A stretch of DNA of 64,000 nt from NCBI GenBank assembly GCA_033721235.1, contig JAWWAY010000001.1, forward strand, positions 248,001 to 312,000. The letters run 5' to 3'. Under the pieces are notes generated by a model. It worked only from the letters and a program-made list of their open reading frames with translations, had not been told where the DNA came from and did not search any database. Position numbers and translations under genes: made by a program. Shown here in pieces: positions 50,599 to 60,324 of this stretch; positions within the stretch are counted from its first letter, which is position 1, and each line of letters starts with the position of its first letter. This stretch comes from UBA5078 sp033721235. Lineage in GTDB: Bacteria > Pseudomonadota > Gammaproteobacteria > Pseudomonadales > Pseudohongiellaceae.

Positions 50599-52721
50599 GT
50601 CTGAGTAGCCTCGTACAGCAAGCAAAATTACTAAGCGGAATGCCGTACCCTTTGGGCGCCAACTGGGATGGAGAAGGGGTCAATTTCGCCTTGTTTTCTG
50701 CCCACGCTGAGCGTGTCGAGCTTTGTCTTTTCTCGGCAGATGGACGCACGGAGATACAAAGATTCGACTTGCCTGAGTTAAGCAATCAAGTATGGCATGG
50801 TTACTTGCATAAGGCCGAGCCAGGTCTTCTTTATGGATACCGTGTCCATGGGCCATGGCAAACTCATCTTGGGCATCGTTTTAATCCTAATAAATTATCG
50901 CTGGATCCTTACGCAAAGCAGTTAGCGGGTGAGTTTCGTTGGTCAGACTCTCACTTGGCCTTCGATAGTAAGAATCCCGATAAAGAACATGCCATCGATA
51001 AACGAGACAATGCCTCGCTAATGCCAAAGTGCATGGTGGTTGCCGATTTAGAGGCGCCCTCTATCCAGCGCCCTAATATTAAGTTGAGTCATTCCATTAT
51101 CTACGAGACTCATTTGAAAGGCTTCACCATAGCGAACTCGAATTTGCCGAGCAACATACGCGGGAGCTTTGCCGCTATGGGGCATCAATGGAGTATTGAT
51201 TATCTCAAAGCCCTCGGCATTACCAGCGTAGAACTATTACCTATACAGAGCTTTATTAGCGAGCCATTTCTAAAAGAGAGAGGACTCAGTAATTATTGGG
51301 GCTATAACACGCTGAACTTTTTTTCCCCCCATCAGAGTTACTTAAGTTCGAACTCCATTGTGGAGGTTCGAGCAATGGTGGACGCCTTTCACGAGGCGGG
51401 CATCGAAGTAATTCTAGATGTTGTCTTTAACCATACAAGTGAGGGAGGCAGGCTAGGGCCAAGCTTGTCATTCAAGGGAATCGATAATCTTTCCTACTAC
51501 CGGCTGCAAGCGGAGGACAAACGCTTCTATATAAATGATACGGGTTGCGGAAACACCTTGAATCTAAGTCACCCTCGCGTGTTGCAGATGGTGATGGATT
51601 GCTTGAGGTATTGGGCCACGAGTATGCAGGTCGATGGATTCAGATTCGACTTGGCGACTGTTTTGGGGAGAGAGCCCTATGGTTTTGATAGGGGCAGTGG
51701 TTTCTTTGATGCCTTAATTCAAGACCCCGTGTTAGCGGGCGTGAAGCTCATTGCGGAACCCTGGGATATTGGCCCTGGCGGTTATCAGTTGGGGCACTTT
51801 CCGCCGGGCTGGTCGGAATGGAATGATCGCTATCGAGATACCGTTAGACGATTCTGGCGCGGCGATGCCGGTGTATTGCCGGAGTTTGCCAGACGGCTTC
51901 ACGGCTCTAGCGATATCTTCGAGAGGGAGGGGAGAAAGCCTTCGTCCAGTATTAATTTCGTTACTAGCCATGATGGTTTTACCTTGAACGATCTTGTGAG
52001 CTATCGAGATCGCCATAATGAGCTCAATGGGGAGGAGAACCATGATGGTCATCGAGAAAACTATAGTGATAACTTCGGTGTTGAGGGCGATAGCGACGAC
52101 ACGTCAATACAAGTATTGCGCCTACGTCAGCAGAGAAACCTCTTGACGACGCTAATGTTCTCTCAGGGCGTTCCCATGATGCTTGGCGGAGATGAGTTTT
52201 GTCGTAGTCAGCAAGGCAATAACAATGCTTACTGCCAAGATAATGAGCTTAATTGGTTCAACTGGGATCAAATTTCCAGCGCTGGGGAATCACAACAAGT
52301 CTTTACGCGTCATCTCATTGCGCTTCGTAAACGATACGCACATTTGTTCTTCGATCGCTATATCCATGAACCCATGGATGCCGACGATCCCGAGATTTCC
52401 TGGTTCAGCCACAGTGGCGAGAAAATGCAGAGTGCCCATTGGCAAGAGCACAATGTGAAGACCCTAGGCTGTCTTATTGCGGGTAAGAACCCAGAAAGTT
52501 CTGAGCACGAAATGCTCTATATAGTGTTTCACTCGGAGCGATCGGCAAAGCGTTTTCGCCTGCCAACTTTAGCGAACGTGGCGCAATGGGAAATACTTCT
52601 AGATAGTTCCTCTCAGCTTGGAATTCCTAAAGAGGATAACTGTCACGTTAATACCACATTACATTTATTTTCGTGTTCCACCGTTGTGTTACTGGCTCAG
52701 CCGAGAGGCAGTAATACTTAA
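50595..52721 (+). CDS. glgX: Glycogen debranching enzyme (isoamylase type)
   Basis: This 708-residue GH13 isoamylase-type enzyme cuts alpha-1,6 branches of phosphorylase-limited glycogen. A CBM48 N-terminal domain (LGANWDGEGVNFALFSAHAERVELCLF, broken over strands) is followed by DVVFNHTSEG, VDGFRFDLATVLGRE (nucleophile), LIAEPWDIGPGGYQLG (acid) and FVTSHDGFTLNDLV. It overlaps glgB by 4 bp and lies 34 bp before glgP, with which it works in breakdown. Confidence 0.96.
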   Translation: MSLSSLVQQAKLLSGMPYPLGANWDGEGVNFALFSAHAERVELCLFSADGRTEIQRFDLPELSNQVWHGYLHKAEPGLLYGYRVHGPWQTHLGHRFNPNKLSLDPYAKQLAGEFRWSDSHLAFDSKNPDKEHAIDKRDNASLMPKCMVVADLEAPSIQRPNIKLSHSIIYETHLKGFTIANSNLPSNIRGSFAAMGHQWSIDYLKALGITSVELLPIQSFISEPFLKERGLSNYWGYNTLNFFSPHQSYLSSNSIVEVRAMVDAFHEAGIEVILDVVFNHTSEGGRLGPSLSFKGIDNLSYYRLQAEDKRFYINDTGCGNTLNLSHPRVLQMVMDCLRYWATSMQVDGFRFDLATVLGREPYGFDRGSGFFDALIQDPVLAGVKLIAEPWDIGPGGYQLGHFPPGWSEWNDRYRDTVRRFWRGDAGVLPEFARRLHGSSDIFEREGRKPSSSINFVTSHDGFTLNDLVSYRDRHNELNGEENHDGHRENYSDNFGVEGDSDDTSIQVLRLRQQRNLLTTLMFSQGVPMMLGGDEFCRSQQGNNNAYCQDNELNWFNWDQISSAGESQQVFTRHLIALRKRYAHLFFDRYIHEPMDADDPEISWFSHSGEKMQSAHWQEHNVKTLGCLIAGKNPESSEHEMLYIVFHSERSAKRFRLPTLANVAQWEILLDSSSQLGIPKEDNCHVNTTLHLFSCSTVVLLAQPRGSNT

Positions 52722-52755
52722 GCGGTTACTTAAACTATTGGCAGAGGTGAGTGTT

Positions 52756-55242
52756 ATGAGTAGTAAAACCGTTCCATCTGCGTCTAAGACCAGAGTAGTA
52801 AAGAGAAAGAATGTAGAGGGGCTCGGGGTGGACACCCAGTCTTTCTCGCAGGACCTAGGCCGCCACTTTCAATATAGCCTAGGTCGCGATCAGAGTAGTG
52901 ATACGCACTATTATCTCTATACTGCCGCAGCGCTCTCTGTTCGCGATCGCTTAGTTGAGCGTTGGCGTTCAACCCGCGAGTCCTACGCCGAAAATGATGT
53001 GAAGAGAGTAGCCTATCTTTCTCTGGAGTTTCTTATTGGCCGCTCTTTCTCCAATGCGGTACTGAATTTGGACATGGAGGATTCTGTTCGCGAGGCAATC
53101 TACGCCTATGGCGTGAAGCTTGAGGAACTGGTAGAGGAGGAGCGAGATGCGGGTTTAGGCAATGGTGGCCTCGGTCGTCTAGCCGCCTGCTTTCTGGACA
53201 GTTGCGCCACCCTAGCGTATCCCGTTACTGGGTATGGCATTCGCTACGACTATGGCATGTTTCATCAGAAAATTAAAAACGGCCAACAGGTGGAGTATCC
53301 GGATCATTGGCTGGAGAAGGGGAACCCTTGGGAGTTCGAAGCCCCCCAAGATGCTAGACGAGTCAAGTTCTATGGGCGAACGAGCATCCATGAATCTAAG
53401 AGCGGAAAATTGAGTGTCACCTGGGACAACACTCAGGATGTGCTAGCCGTACCCTATGATATGCCTATTCCCGGTTATCACAATCACACCGTTAATACGC
53501 TGCGCCTGTGGAAGGCCATGGCCACAGAGGAGTTTAATCTCCACGAGTTCAATGCGGGCGGTTATGCCGAGGCGGTGGCCGAGAAGAATCAGGCCGAGCA
53601 GATTTCAATGGTGCTTTACCCGAATGATGTAAGCGAGAACGGTAAGGCATTGAGGCTTCGTCAGCAATACTTTTTAAGTTCTGCTAGCCTGCAAGACGTA
53701 TTGGCAAGATGGATAAAGAAAAGCGGCAAGCGCTTTAGTAAGTTTCCCGAGTTTAACTGTTTTCAGCTCAATGATACTCATCCCTCTATCGCTGTCGCGG
53801 AGCTCATGCGATTGCTCTTGGATGAATACGGCCTGTCCTGGAGTGCAGCGTGGAAGATCACAACGAACACAATGGCGTACACGAACCATACACTTTTGCC
53901 AGAAGCTTTGGAGCGCTGGCCAGTTCAACTGTTCTCGGAAATGTTGCCTAGGCTGCTTGAGATAATTTACGAGATTAACAGCCGTTTCTTAGACGAAGTT
54001 GCGCTTAAGTGGCCTAACGATGAGGGGCGTTTGCGAGAAATGTCTTTGATCGAAGAGGGGGACTTCCCTCAGATCCGCATGGCGCATCTTGCCATTGTAG
54101 GCAGTTTTTCTGTGAATGGTGTGGCGGGTCTACATACTGAGTTGCTCAAGACAGGGCTATTTAAGAACTTCTACGAGTTATGGCCTGAAAAATTCAATAA
54201 TAAGACGAATGGGGTTACACCCAGACGATGGTTAGGGTTCTGCAATCCTAGTTTGGCAAGCTTAATCACGCAGACGATTGGCGATGGGTGGTTGACCGAA
54301 CTAGACCAGCTGGAGAAGCTAAAACCCTATGCGCAAAAGGCGGTGTTCAGAAAGAAATGGGCGGCCGTTAAAAAAGACAATAAGCGTGCACTCGCACAAC
54401 TAGTTAAGAAGCGATGTGATGTTAACTTTGACGCGAGTATGCTATTTGATGTTCAGGTTAAACGCATTCACGAGTATAAGCGTCAGTTGCTCAATGTCTT
54501 GCATATTATTCATTTGTATAGACGAATATTAGACGGTGACACTGATGGTATGACGCCGCGTTGTGTTCTCATCGGTGGCAAAGCTGCGCCGGGGTATTAT
54601 ATTGCCAAGTTGATTATCCGCTTGATAAACAATGTAGCCGCTGTAGTGAATGCAGATGAAAAAGCAAAGCCCTTTCTGCGCGTCGCCTTTATTCCTAATT
54701 ATAATGTAACTGCTATGGAAGTGATTTGTTCCGGTGCTGACCTTTCTGAGCAGATATCCACAGCAGGGAAAGAGGCATCTGGTACGGGTAATATGAAGTT
54801 CATGATGAATGGCGCCATTACCATAGGCACACTCGATGGCGCAAACATCGAGATTCGCGATGCCGTGGGGCCAGATAACTTCTTCTTGTTCGGGGCTAGC
54901 GCCGAACAAGTCTCCCAGATACGAGAATCCTATAATCCTTCTGCCATTATCGCCGCGGACTTAGACTTTAGCGCGGTAATGAAAATGCTAGAGAGCGAGC
55001 TATTTAATGACGGTTACGAGAATGTCTTTGGACCTTTAGTGGATAGCATTCGAAGTCCCCATGATATGTGGTTGACTGCGGCAGATTTTCGCAGCTTTCT
55101 GGATGCCCAAGAGGCCGTAGGCAAGGCTTATCAAAATACTGTTCTATGGCAAAAAATGAGTATTTTAAATAGTGCGAGTAGCGGCTATTTTTCTAGTGAT
55201 CGAACCATCAAAAGCTATGCCGAAGAAATTTGGAAACTCTAA
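52756..55242 (+). CDS. glgP: Glycogen/maltodextrin phosphorylase
   Basis: This 828-residue GT35 phosphorylase releases glucose 1-phosphate. The start is placed at the ATG at 52756, preceded by GAGGTGA; the frame stays open back into glgX but that part is not family-like. Markers are AYLSLEFLIGRSFSNA, GLGNGGLGRLAACFLDS, FQLNDTHPSIAVAELMR and the PLP-Lys motif EASGTGNMKFMMNGA followed by TIGTLDGANIEI. No phosphoglucomutase gene is in the window to pass its product to Zwf. Confidence 0.97.
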   Translation: MSSKTVPSASKTRVVKRKNVEGLGVDTQSFSQDLGRHFQYSLGRDQSSDTHYYLYTAAALSVRDRLVERWRSTRESYAENDVKRVAYLSLEFLIGRSFSNAVLNLDMEDSVREAIYAYGVKLEELVEEERDAGLGNGGLGRLAACFLDSCATLAYPVTGYGIRYDYGMFHQKIKNGQQVEYPDHWLEKGNPWEFEAPQDARRVKFYGRTSIHESKSGKLSVTWDNTQDVLAVPYDMPIPGYHNHTVNTLRLWKAMATEEFNLHEFNAGGYAEAVAEKNQAEQISMVLYPNDVSENGKALRLRQQYFLSSASLQDVLARWIKKSGKRFSKFPEFNCFQLNDTHPSIAVAELMRLLLDEYGLSWSAAWKITTNTMAYTNHTLLPEALERWPVQLFSEMLPRLLEIIYEINSRFLDEVALKWPNDEGRLREMSLIEEGDFPQIRMAHLAIVGSFSVNGVAGLHTELLKTGLFKNFYELWPEKFNNKTNGVTPRRWLGFCNPSLASLITQTIGDGWLTELDQLEKLKPYAQKAVFRKKWAAVKKDNKRALAQLVKKRCDVNFDASMLFDVQVKRIHEYKRQLLNVLHIIHLYRRILDGDTDGMTPRCVLIGGKAAPGYYIAKLIIRLINNVAAVVNADEKAKPFLRVAFIPNYNVTAMEVICSGADLSEQISTAGKEASGTGNMKFMMNGAITIGTLDGANIEIRDAVGPDNFFLFGASAEQVSQIRESYNPSAIIAADLDFSAVMKMLESELFNDGYENVFGPLVDSIRSPHDMWLTAADFRSFLDAQEAVGKAYQNTVLWQKMSILNSASSGYFSSDRTIKSYAEEIWKL

Positions 55243-55270
55243 ATCGATCGGTTCTACATGAGGTGTCTTT

Positions 55271-56536
55271 ATGGATTCTGGACCGCGTTATGTTAGTAAA
55301 TTAACAAGAAATACTTATGCCTTGATTCTGGCTGGGGGGAGAGGATCTCGACTTCACGAACTGACAGATTGGCGAGCAAAGCCAGCGCTATTTTTTGGCG
55401 GGAAATTTCGCATAATCGATTTCCCCTTATCCAATTGTATTAACTCCGGTGTACGCCGGGTGGGGGTGGTTACTCAGTACAAAGCTCACTCGCTGATTAA
55501 GCATCTAGTGCGCGGCTGGGGACACTTTAAAAAAGAATTGGGCGAGGGGGTAGAAATACTACCCGCGTCTCAACGTCATTCAGATAGTTGGTATATGGGG
55601 ACGGCCGATGCGGTGTTTCAGAACATCGATATTATACGAGGCGAAATACCCGACTACGTCATGATTCTCTCCGGTGATCATATCTATCGCCAAGACTATG
55701 GTGAGATGCTGGCCTATCACGCCGAAAGCGATGCGGACATGACAGTCTCTTGTATGGAAGTGCCCATTGAAGAAGCGGCAGGCGCTTTTGGTGTGATGAG
55801 CGTAGATGATTCCGACCGCATTCTGGGCTTTAGTGAGAAGCCTGAGTCGCCGGACCCTTTGCCGAACAAAAGCACTCATTGCCTTGCCTCAATGGGGAAT
55901 TACGTCTTTAAGACTGAGTTTCTCTTTGAGCAGTTGCGCCGCGATTCGCAGAAAGAAGGCTCTAATCATGATTTCGGCAAAGACATCATTCCAACCATTA
56001 TTTCTGAACACAAAGTAGTGGCGTATCGTTTTTGCGACCCAGACTCTGAACAGAAAGCCTATTGGCGTGATGTCGGAAACCTAGATTCGTTTTGGTTGGC
56101 TAATATGGAGTTAGCAGAGCCTATACCGCCTCTCAATTTATACGATCCTCGATGGCCTATCTGGACATTCCAAGAGCAATTGCCACCGGCGAAGTTCGTG
56201 TTTGATGACGATGATAGGAGAGGCTGCGCTATAGATTCCTTAGTATCTAGTGGCTGCATTATTTCTGGTTCGATTGTGAAGAAGTCGGTTCTGTTCTCTA
56301 ATGTGCGAGTCCAGTCATTCTCGACAGTTGAGGAGGCGGTTGTCTTACCCGATGTGCAAATCTCCAGCTACTGTAAATTGAAGAAGGTCATTATCGATCG
56401 CGGTTGTACAATTCCAGAGGGAACAGTGATTGGCTTTGATCAAGCTCAGGATAAGGCTCGAGGCTTTCGAGTGACGCGGCAAGGTGTCACACTGGTGACA
56501 CGTGAAATGTTAGGACAGTCTGTCGGGGGCATTTAG
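55271..56536 (+). CDS. glgC: Glucose-1-phosphate adenylyltransferase
   Basis: This 421-residue enzyme makes ADP-glucose from ATP and glucose 1-phosphate, the committed step of glycogen synthesis. The nucleotidyltransferase signature is LILAGGRGSRLHELTDWRAKPA, followed by FRIIDFPLSNCINSG, GTADAVFQNID and GDHIYRQDY. FSEKP and the C-terminal left-handed beta-helix (about 290-400) follow. It is expected to be allosterically controlled by glycolytic metabolites. It precedes glgA by 18 bp. Confidence 0.97.
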   Translation: MDSGPRYVSKLTRNTYALILAGGRGSRLHELTDWRAKPALFFGGKFRIIDFPLSNCINSGVRRVGVVTQYKAHSLIKHLVRGWGHFKKELGEGVEILPASQRHSDSWYMGTADAVFQNIDIIRGEIPDYVMILSGDHIYRQDYGEMLAYHAESDADMTVSCMEVPIEEAAGAFGVMSVDDSDRILGFSEKPESPDPLPNKSTHCLASMGNYVFKTEFLFEQLRRDSQKEGSNHDFGKDIIPTIISEHKVVAYRFCDPDSEQKAYWRDVGNLDSFWLANMELAEPIPPLNLYDPRWPIWTFQEQLPPAKFVFDDDDRRGCAIDSLVSSGCIISGSIVKKSVLFSNVRVQSFSTVEEAVVLPDVQISSYCKLKKVIIDRGCTIPEGTVIGFDQAQDKARGFRVTRQGVTLVTREMLGQSVGGI

Positions 56537-56554
56537 AGGCCTTAGGAAAATTCG

Positions 56555-58132
56555 ATGCACATTTTAATGTTAGCCGCCGAGAACGGAGCTTTGGCTGGGG
56601 GAAAAGTTGGTGGCATTGCCGATGTCATTCGTGATGTACCAAAAGCATTGGCCGAGCAGGGGCACACAGTAAGCGTTATTACGCCAGGCTATCTTAGCCT
56701 GAGTAAAATGAATGCCTCGGAGTATCGGGGTGAGCAGCAAATTACTTTTCTCGGTAGGCCGGAGGTTTTGCAGCTCTACGAGGCTTGGCCTACGGCGCCA
56801 AGTGAAGGGGTAAGACACTTACTGCTAGAGCATCCGCTTTTTGCCGCGGGCGGCATAGGGCAAATCTATTGCAATGATGATCAGGGACCTTTTGCCACTG
56901 ACGCCAGTAAGTTTGCCTTATTATGTCTTGCAGTTGCGCAGCTGATAGAGGAAACAACCCTGGGCGAGATAGATGTGTTACACCTGCACGATTGGCACGC
57001 CGCGCCCTTGGCCTTATTGAGTCGCTACTCGACATATTACGAAAAGCTGCGCCATATCCCCTTGGTTTACACGATACACAATCTTGCTATTCAAGGGATA
57101 AGGCCGCTCTCGGGGCATATCTCCTCCTTGCATGCCTGGTACCCTGAACTGCAGGTCAAAGTGGACTTAGTACAGGACCCTCTGCATAAAGACTGTATAA
57201 ACCTCATGCGTGCAGGCATTAATCTGGCCGACAAAGTCCATGCCGTTTCCCCAAGCTACGCTCAGGAGATTTTAAAGCCAAGCGACCCTGAACAGGCCTT
57301 TGTTGGGGGGGGAGGCTTGGAGGCAGACTTAAAACGGGTTTGGGAAGATGGGCGCCTTTTCGGCATTCTGAACGGCTGCGATTACTCCAATAGTGCAGAT
57401 AGAAAACCCAGTCGAACAGCGCTTTATAATATGATCGAACAGAGTCTTAAGCAGTGGGTAGGAAGCGAACGCTTATGTTTAACATCGCATTTTTTGGCCC
57501 TAGAACGTCTGCATGAGTGGCGTAAGGCACGAAAGGGGCCGGATTTTCTATTTACCTCTATTGGCAGATTAACCGCACAGAAGGCAAGCTTGCTATGTCA
57601 TCCAGCGCCAAGCATTGAGAATCAGCGAACTGCGACATTGGATATTGTTTTACGCAATAATCCCAAGTCTCACTTTATTGTATTAGGGAGTGGCGATAGC
57701 GGCTTTGAGGACTTCTTTCGCCAGGCCATGGCGCGCAATAATAATCTTCTTTTTCTGTGTGGGTTCTCGGAGCCGCTGGCAAACTCTCTGTACTCTAGCG
57801 CCGACTTGTTCCTGATGCCTAGTAGTTTTGAGCCTTGCGGTATTAGTCAGCTTCTTGCCATGCGGGCGGGTACTCCTTGCTTAGTTCATAGGGTAGGGGG
57901 GCTGCGAGATACTATCAGCAACGGGCATAATGGTTTTACCTTCGAGGGCAATGGCCTAGACGAGCAGGCCTTAAGAATGCTGCAATGTTTTGACGAGGCA
58001 CTATCAACAATGGAGAACCCAGAACGTTGGAGGTCAATGTGTGCAAAGGCGAAGGCTACTCGCTTTACCTGGGAGGATACGGTCGCCGCTTATCTGAAGC
58101 ATTTGTATCGATGTGATCCCGGCAGTTTGTGA
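56555..58132 (+). CDS. glgA: Glycogen synthase (GT5)
   Basis: This 525-residue ADP-glucose:alpha-1,4-glucan glucosyltransferase opens MHILMLAAENGALAGGKVGG, with the ADP-glucose-binding KVGG motif. The HDWHAAPLALL and VYTIHNLAIQG segments and the C-terminal Rossmann half with FTSIGRLTAQK and LMPSSFEPCGISQLLAMRAGT follow. It is the last gene of the 17.5-kb run. It elongates glycogen from GlgC-derived ADP-glucose. Confidence 0.95.
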   Translation: MHILMLAAENGALAGGKVGGIADVIRDVPKALAEQGHTVSVITPGYLSLSKMNASEYRGEQQITFLGRPEVLQLYEAWPTAPSEGVRHLLLEHPLFAAGGIGQIYCNDDQGPFATDASKFALLCLAVAQLIEETTLGEIDVLHLHDWHAAPLALLSRYSTYYEKLRHIPLVYTIHNLAIQGIRPLSGHISSLHAWYPELQVKVDLVQDPLHKDCINLMRAGINLADKVHAVSPSYAQEILKPSDPEQAFVGGGGLEADLKRVWEDGRLFGILNGCDYSNSADRKPSRTALYNMIEQSLKQWVGSERLCLTSHFLALERLHEWRKARKGPDFLFTSIGRLTAQKASLLCHPAPSIENQRTATLDIVLRNNPKSHFIVLGSGDSGFEDFFRQAMARNNNLLFLCGFSEPLANSLYSSADLFLMPSSFEPCGISQLLAMRAGTPCLVHRVGGLRDTISNGHNGFTFEGNGLDEQALRMLQCFDEALSTMENPERWRSMCAKAKATRFTWEDTVAAYLKHLYRCDPGSL

Positions 58133-58246
58133 TTATTGGTCTTTAAATTAGCCGTCGATTGCTGGGGTATTACAGTGTCGCTTGAGGTGTGAAAAGAGTA
58201 GAATTGCAGTGCTTTTTTAGTCATTCAATTTTACGAGCCTGCCTAC

Positions 58247-59434
58247 ATGCCAACTCTATTTCTAAAGAAGGGGAAAGAATCCTCTCTTTTGCGTCGTCAT
58301 CCCTGGATATTTTCAGGCGCTATTGCCAAGGTTGAGGGCGAAGTTTCGGCTGGATCGGTGGTGATTGTGCGTAGCTTCGCAGGACAATACTTGGGTACTG
58401 CGGCGTTTTCTCCCAGCTCTCAGATTAGAGCGAGAGTATTGAGCTTTAAAGAAGGCGAGAAAATTGACGAGGCATTCTTCGGGCGAGCATTGCGACGCAG
58501 TATCGCTAGACGATCGCATTTGTTGAATCTGCCTACACGCTCTGCCTGTCGATTAGTCTACGGTGAGTCTGATGGTTTGCCCGGCTTGATCGTCGATCGT
58601 TATGGTGAGTACTTGGTCTGTCAGTTTTCATTTGTGGGCTTGGAGTCTTGGCGCGACATTATCGTTGAGCACCTTAGAGGCCTAGTGCAGTGCAGCGGTA
58701 TTTACGAAAGATCGGATCTGAGCGCGCGCAAGCGTGAGGGCTTAGAGTCTCGGCAAGGTTCGCTTTGGGGGCAGGAACCACCCGAACTCGTCGAGATAAA
58801 TGAAGACGAGAGGGTCTATAAGTTAAGCATAGCCCAGGGCCATAAGACGGGATACTACTTGGATCAATACGATAATAGGAGTTTATTGCGCAAACTCTCT
58901 CGTAACTTGGAGGTGTTAAATTGCTTTGCCTATACCGGAGGCTTTGGGGTCGCCGCTCTGCAAGGTGGAGCGAAGCATGTCACTAATGTGGACTCGTCGG
59001 CACCGGCTTTGCACATAGCGGAGCAGAATCTCCTCGCCAATGGCTTTACCCATGATCGCTTTAGCAATGTAACTGCCAATGTGTTTGATTTATTGCGTCA
59101 GTATAGAGAGCAAGAGAAATCCTTCGACTTGATTATCTTAGACCCACCAAAATTTGCTGAAACCAAGGCTCAGTTCAAGAGAGCGGCAAGGGCCTATAAA
59201 GACATTACCTTACAGGCCTCGCACTTAATTCGACCAGGAGGGATGTTAATGACCTATTCTTGTTCGGGGGCTATCGATTTATCCTTATTTCAGAAAATAA
59301 CCGCAGACGGCTTATTGGATGCAGGCAGGAGCGGCCAGATTGTCCACTACTTGCATCAGGCGGAGGATCATCCTATCGGTTTAGCGTTTCCGGAAGGTCT
59401 ATATCTGAAGGGGCTAGTGTGCAGGTTGGACTGA
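58247..59434 (+). CDS. rlmI: 23S rRNA m5C1962 methyltransferase RlmI
   Basis: This 395-residue SAM-dependent methyltransferase has an N-terminal PUA domain (LLRRHPWIFSGAIAKVEGE, GSVVIVRS) and an RlmI-like catalytic domain. The SAM site is VLNCFAYTGGFGVAAL and the catalytic signature is LIILDPPKFAETKAQFKRA. A Cys follows in MTYSCSGAI. It methylates C5 of C1962 in 23S rRNA. It lies 114 bp after glgA on its own, in the same direction. Confidence 0.92.
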   Translation: MPTLFLKKGKESSLLRRHPWIFSGAIAKVEGEVSAGSVVIVRSFAGQYLGTAAFSPSSQIRARVLSFKEGEKIDEAFFGRALRRSIARRSHLLNLPTRSACRLVYGESDGLPGLIVDRYGEYLVCQFSFVGLESWRDIIVEHLRGLVQCSGIYERSDLSARKREGLESRQGSLWGQEPPELVEINEDERVYKLSIAQGHKTGYYLDQYDNRSLLRKLSRNLEVLNCFAYTGGFGVAALQGGAKHVTNVDSSAPALHIAEQNLLANGFTHDRFSNVTANVFDLLRQYREQEKSFDLIILDPPKFAETKAQFKRAARAYKDITLQASHLIRPGGMLMTYSCSGAIDLSLFQKITADGLLDAGRSGQIVHYLHQAEDHPIGLAFPEGLYLKGLVCRLD

Positions 59435-59583
59435 TCTCGCTATAATTGCGCGGGTTTGAATGTTGAAGACTTCAATGAGCGTAAAACCTAGATTACGGCC
59501 ACGCGTTCACGAGGTGGCTCGATTCCTGCTATACAGCAGGTAGCAGAAAGAATGAGACGCATGTTAAAGGCGACGGAGAATTA

Positions 59584-60285
59584 ATGAAAATTGCGGCTAT
59601 TGTGACAGATATTGAGGGCACAACCAGCAGTATTGGTTTTGTACACGATGTATTGTCACCTTATTTATTGTCCAATCTGGGCAAATATATAAGGGCTAAT
59701 AAAGAAGAGCGAGACGTCTCTCGGGTCTTGGGTCGCCTGAGCAAGACTACAGGCATTCCACGTCACGATGTTAATGGGATGATCGAACTGCTTGAGCTCT
59801 GGACTCGCGATGAAGAGAGCTATCCCGATCTGAAAATTCTCCAGGGCATGGTGCTTGAAAAAGCCTATAAACAAGGCCTTTTTCAAGCCCCCGTGTATGA
59901 AGACGTGCCCCCGGTATTGCAGCTTTGGCTCGAGAAAGAGCTGAATATTTACGCCTTCTCTTCCGAATCAGTGAAGTCACAGCAATTGTTCTTTCGCTTT
60001 TCTCATATGGGAGATCTTAGGCTGCTTTTCTCTGGCTATTTTGATTCTCAAATGGGGGAGAAGCGAAGCGAGGCGGCTTATCGCAATATCGCCCAGGCCA
60101 TTGCTTTGCCGCCTGAGCGAATATTGTATCTTTCAGACTGTAAGGAAGAGTTGGACTGTGCAAAAGAGGTAGGCTTTATGACTTGCTGGTTAGTACGCCC
60201 TCAGGACACTTCATTGGATCCAGAGCGTGCAAGAGTCAAGTCTCCCCATCAGGTGGTGACAAGTTTTAATCAAATACAGCTCTAG
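59584..60285 (+). CDS. mtnC: Enolase-phosphatase E1 (MtnC)
   Basis: This 233-residue HAD-superfamily enzyme performs two steps of methionine salvage (enolisation and dephosphorylation of the diketo intermediate). Motif I is TDIEGTTSSIGFVHDVL, motif II includes FSSESVKSQQLFF, and the third motif GYFDSQMGEKRSEAAY and LYLSDCKEELDCAKEVGF complete the fold. Neighbouring mtnB/mtnD genes, often adjacent, are absent here. Its stop overlaps a hairpin shared with the convergent chemoreceptor gene. Confidence 0.92.
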   Translation: MKIAAIVTDIEGTTSSIGFVHDVLSPYLLSNLGKYIRANKEERDVSRVLGRLSKTTGIPRHDVNGMIELLELWTRDEESYPDLKILQGMVLEKAYKQGLFQAPVYEDVPPVLQLWLEKELNIYAFSSESVKSQQLFFRFSHMGDLRLLFSGYFDSQMGEKRSEAAYRNIAQAIALPPERILYLSDCKEELDCAKEVGFMTCWLVRPQDTSLDPERARVKSPHQVVTSFNQIQL

Positions 60286-60312
60286 GCCTTGGCTTTTTGT
60301 GAAACCAAGGCC
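60285..60312. terminator. Hairpin between convergent mtnC and chemoreceptor genes
   Basis: The 8-bp arms GGCCTTGG (60285-60292) and CCAAGGCC (60305-60312) enclose a 12-nt loop that holds a T-run. It sits at the mtnC stop, 13 nt before the end of the convergent gene. No clear external T-tract, so terminator activity is likely but not certain. Confidence 0.5.
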
Positions 60313-60324
60313 CAAAGCGCCGCA

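Noticed and set aside
52618..52755. Extended start for glgP inside glgX
   Set aside because: These residues do not resemble phosphorylase; the ATG at 52756 has a clear Shine-Dalgarno.
59463..59540. Riboswitch upstream of mtnC
   Set aside because: Only short inverted repeats (TTGAAG-A-CTTCAA and CCTGCT/AGCAGG) are visible; no SAM riboswitch core elements were recognised.
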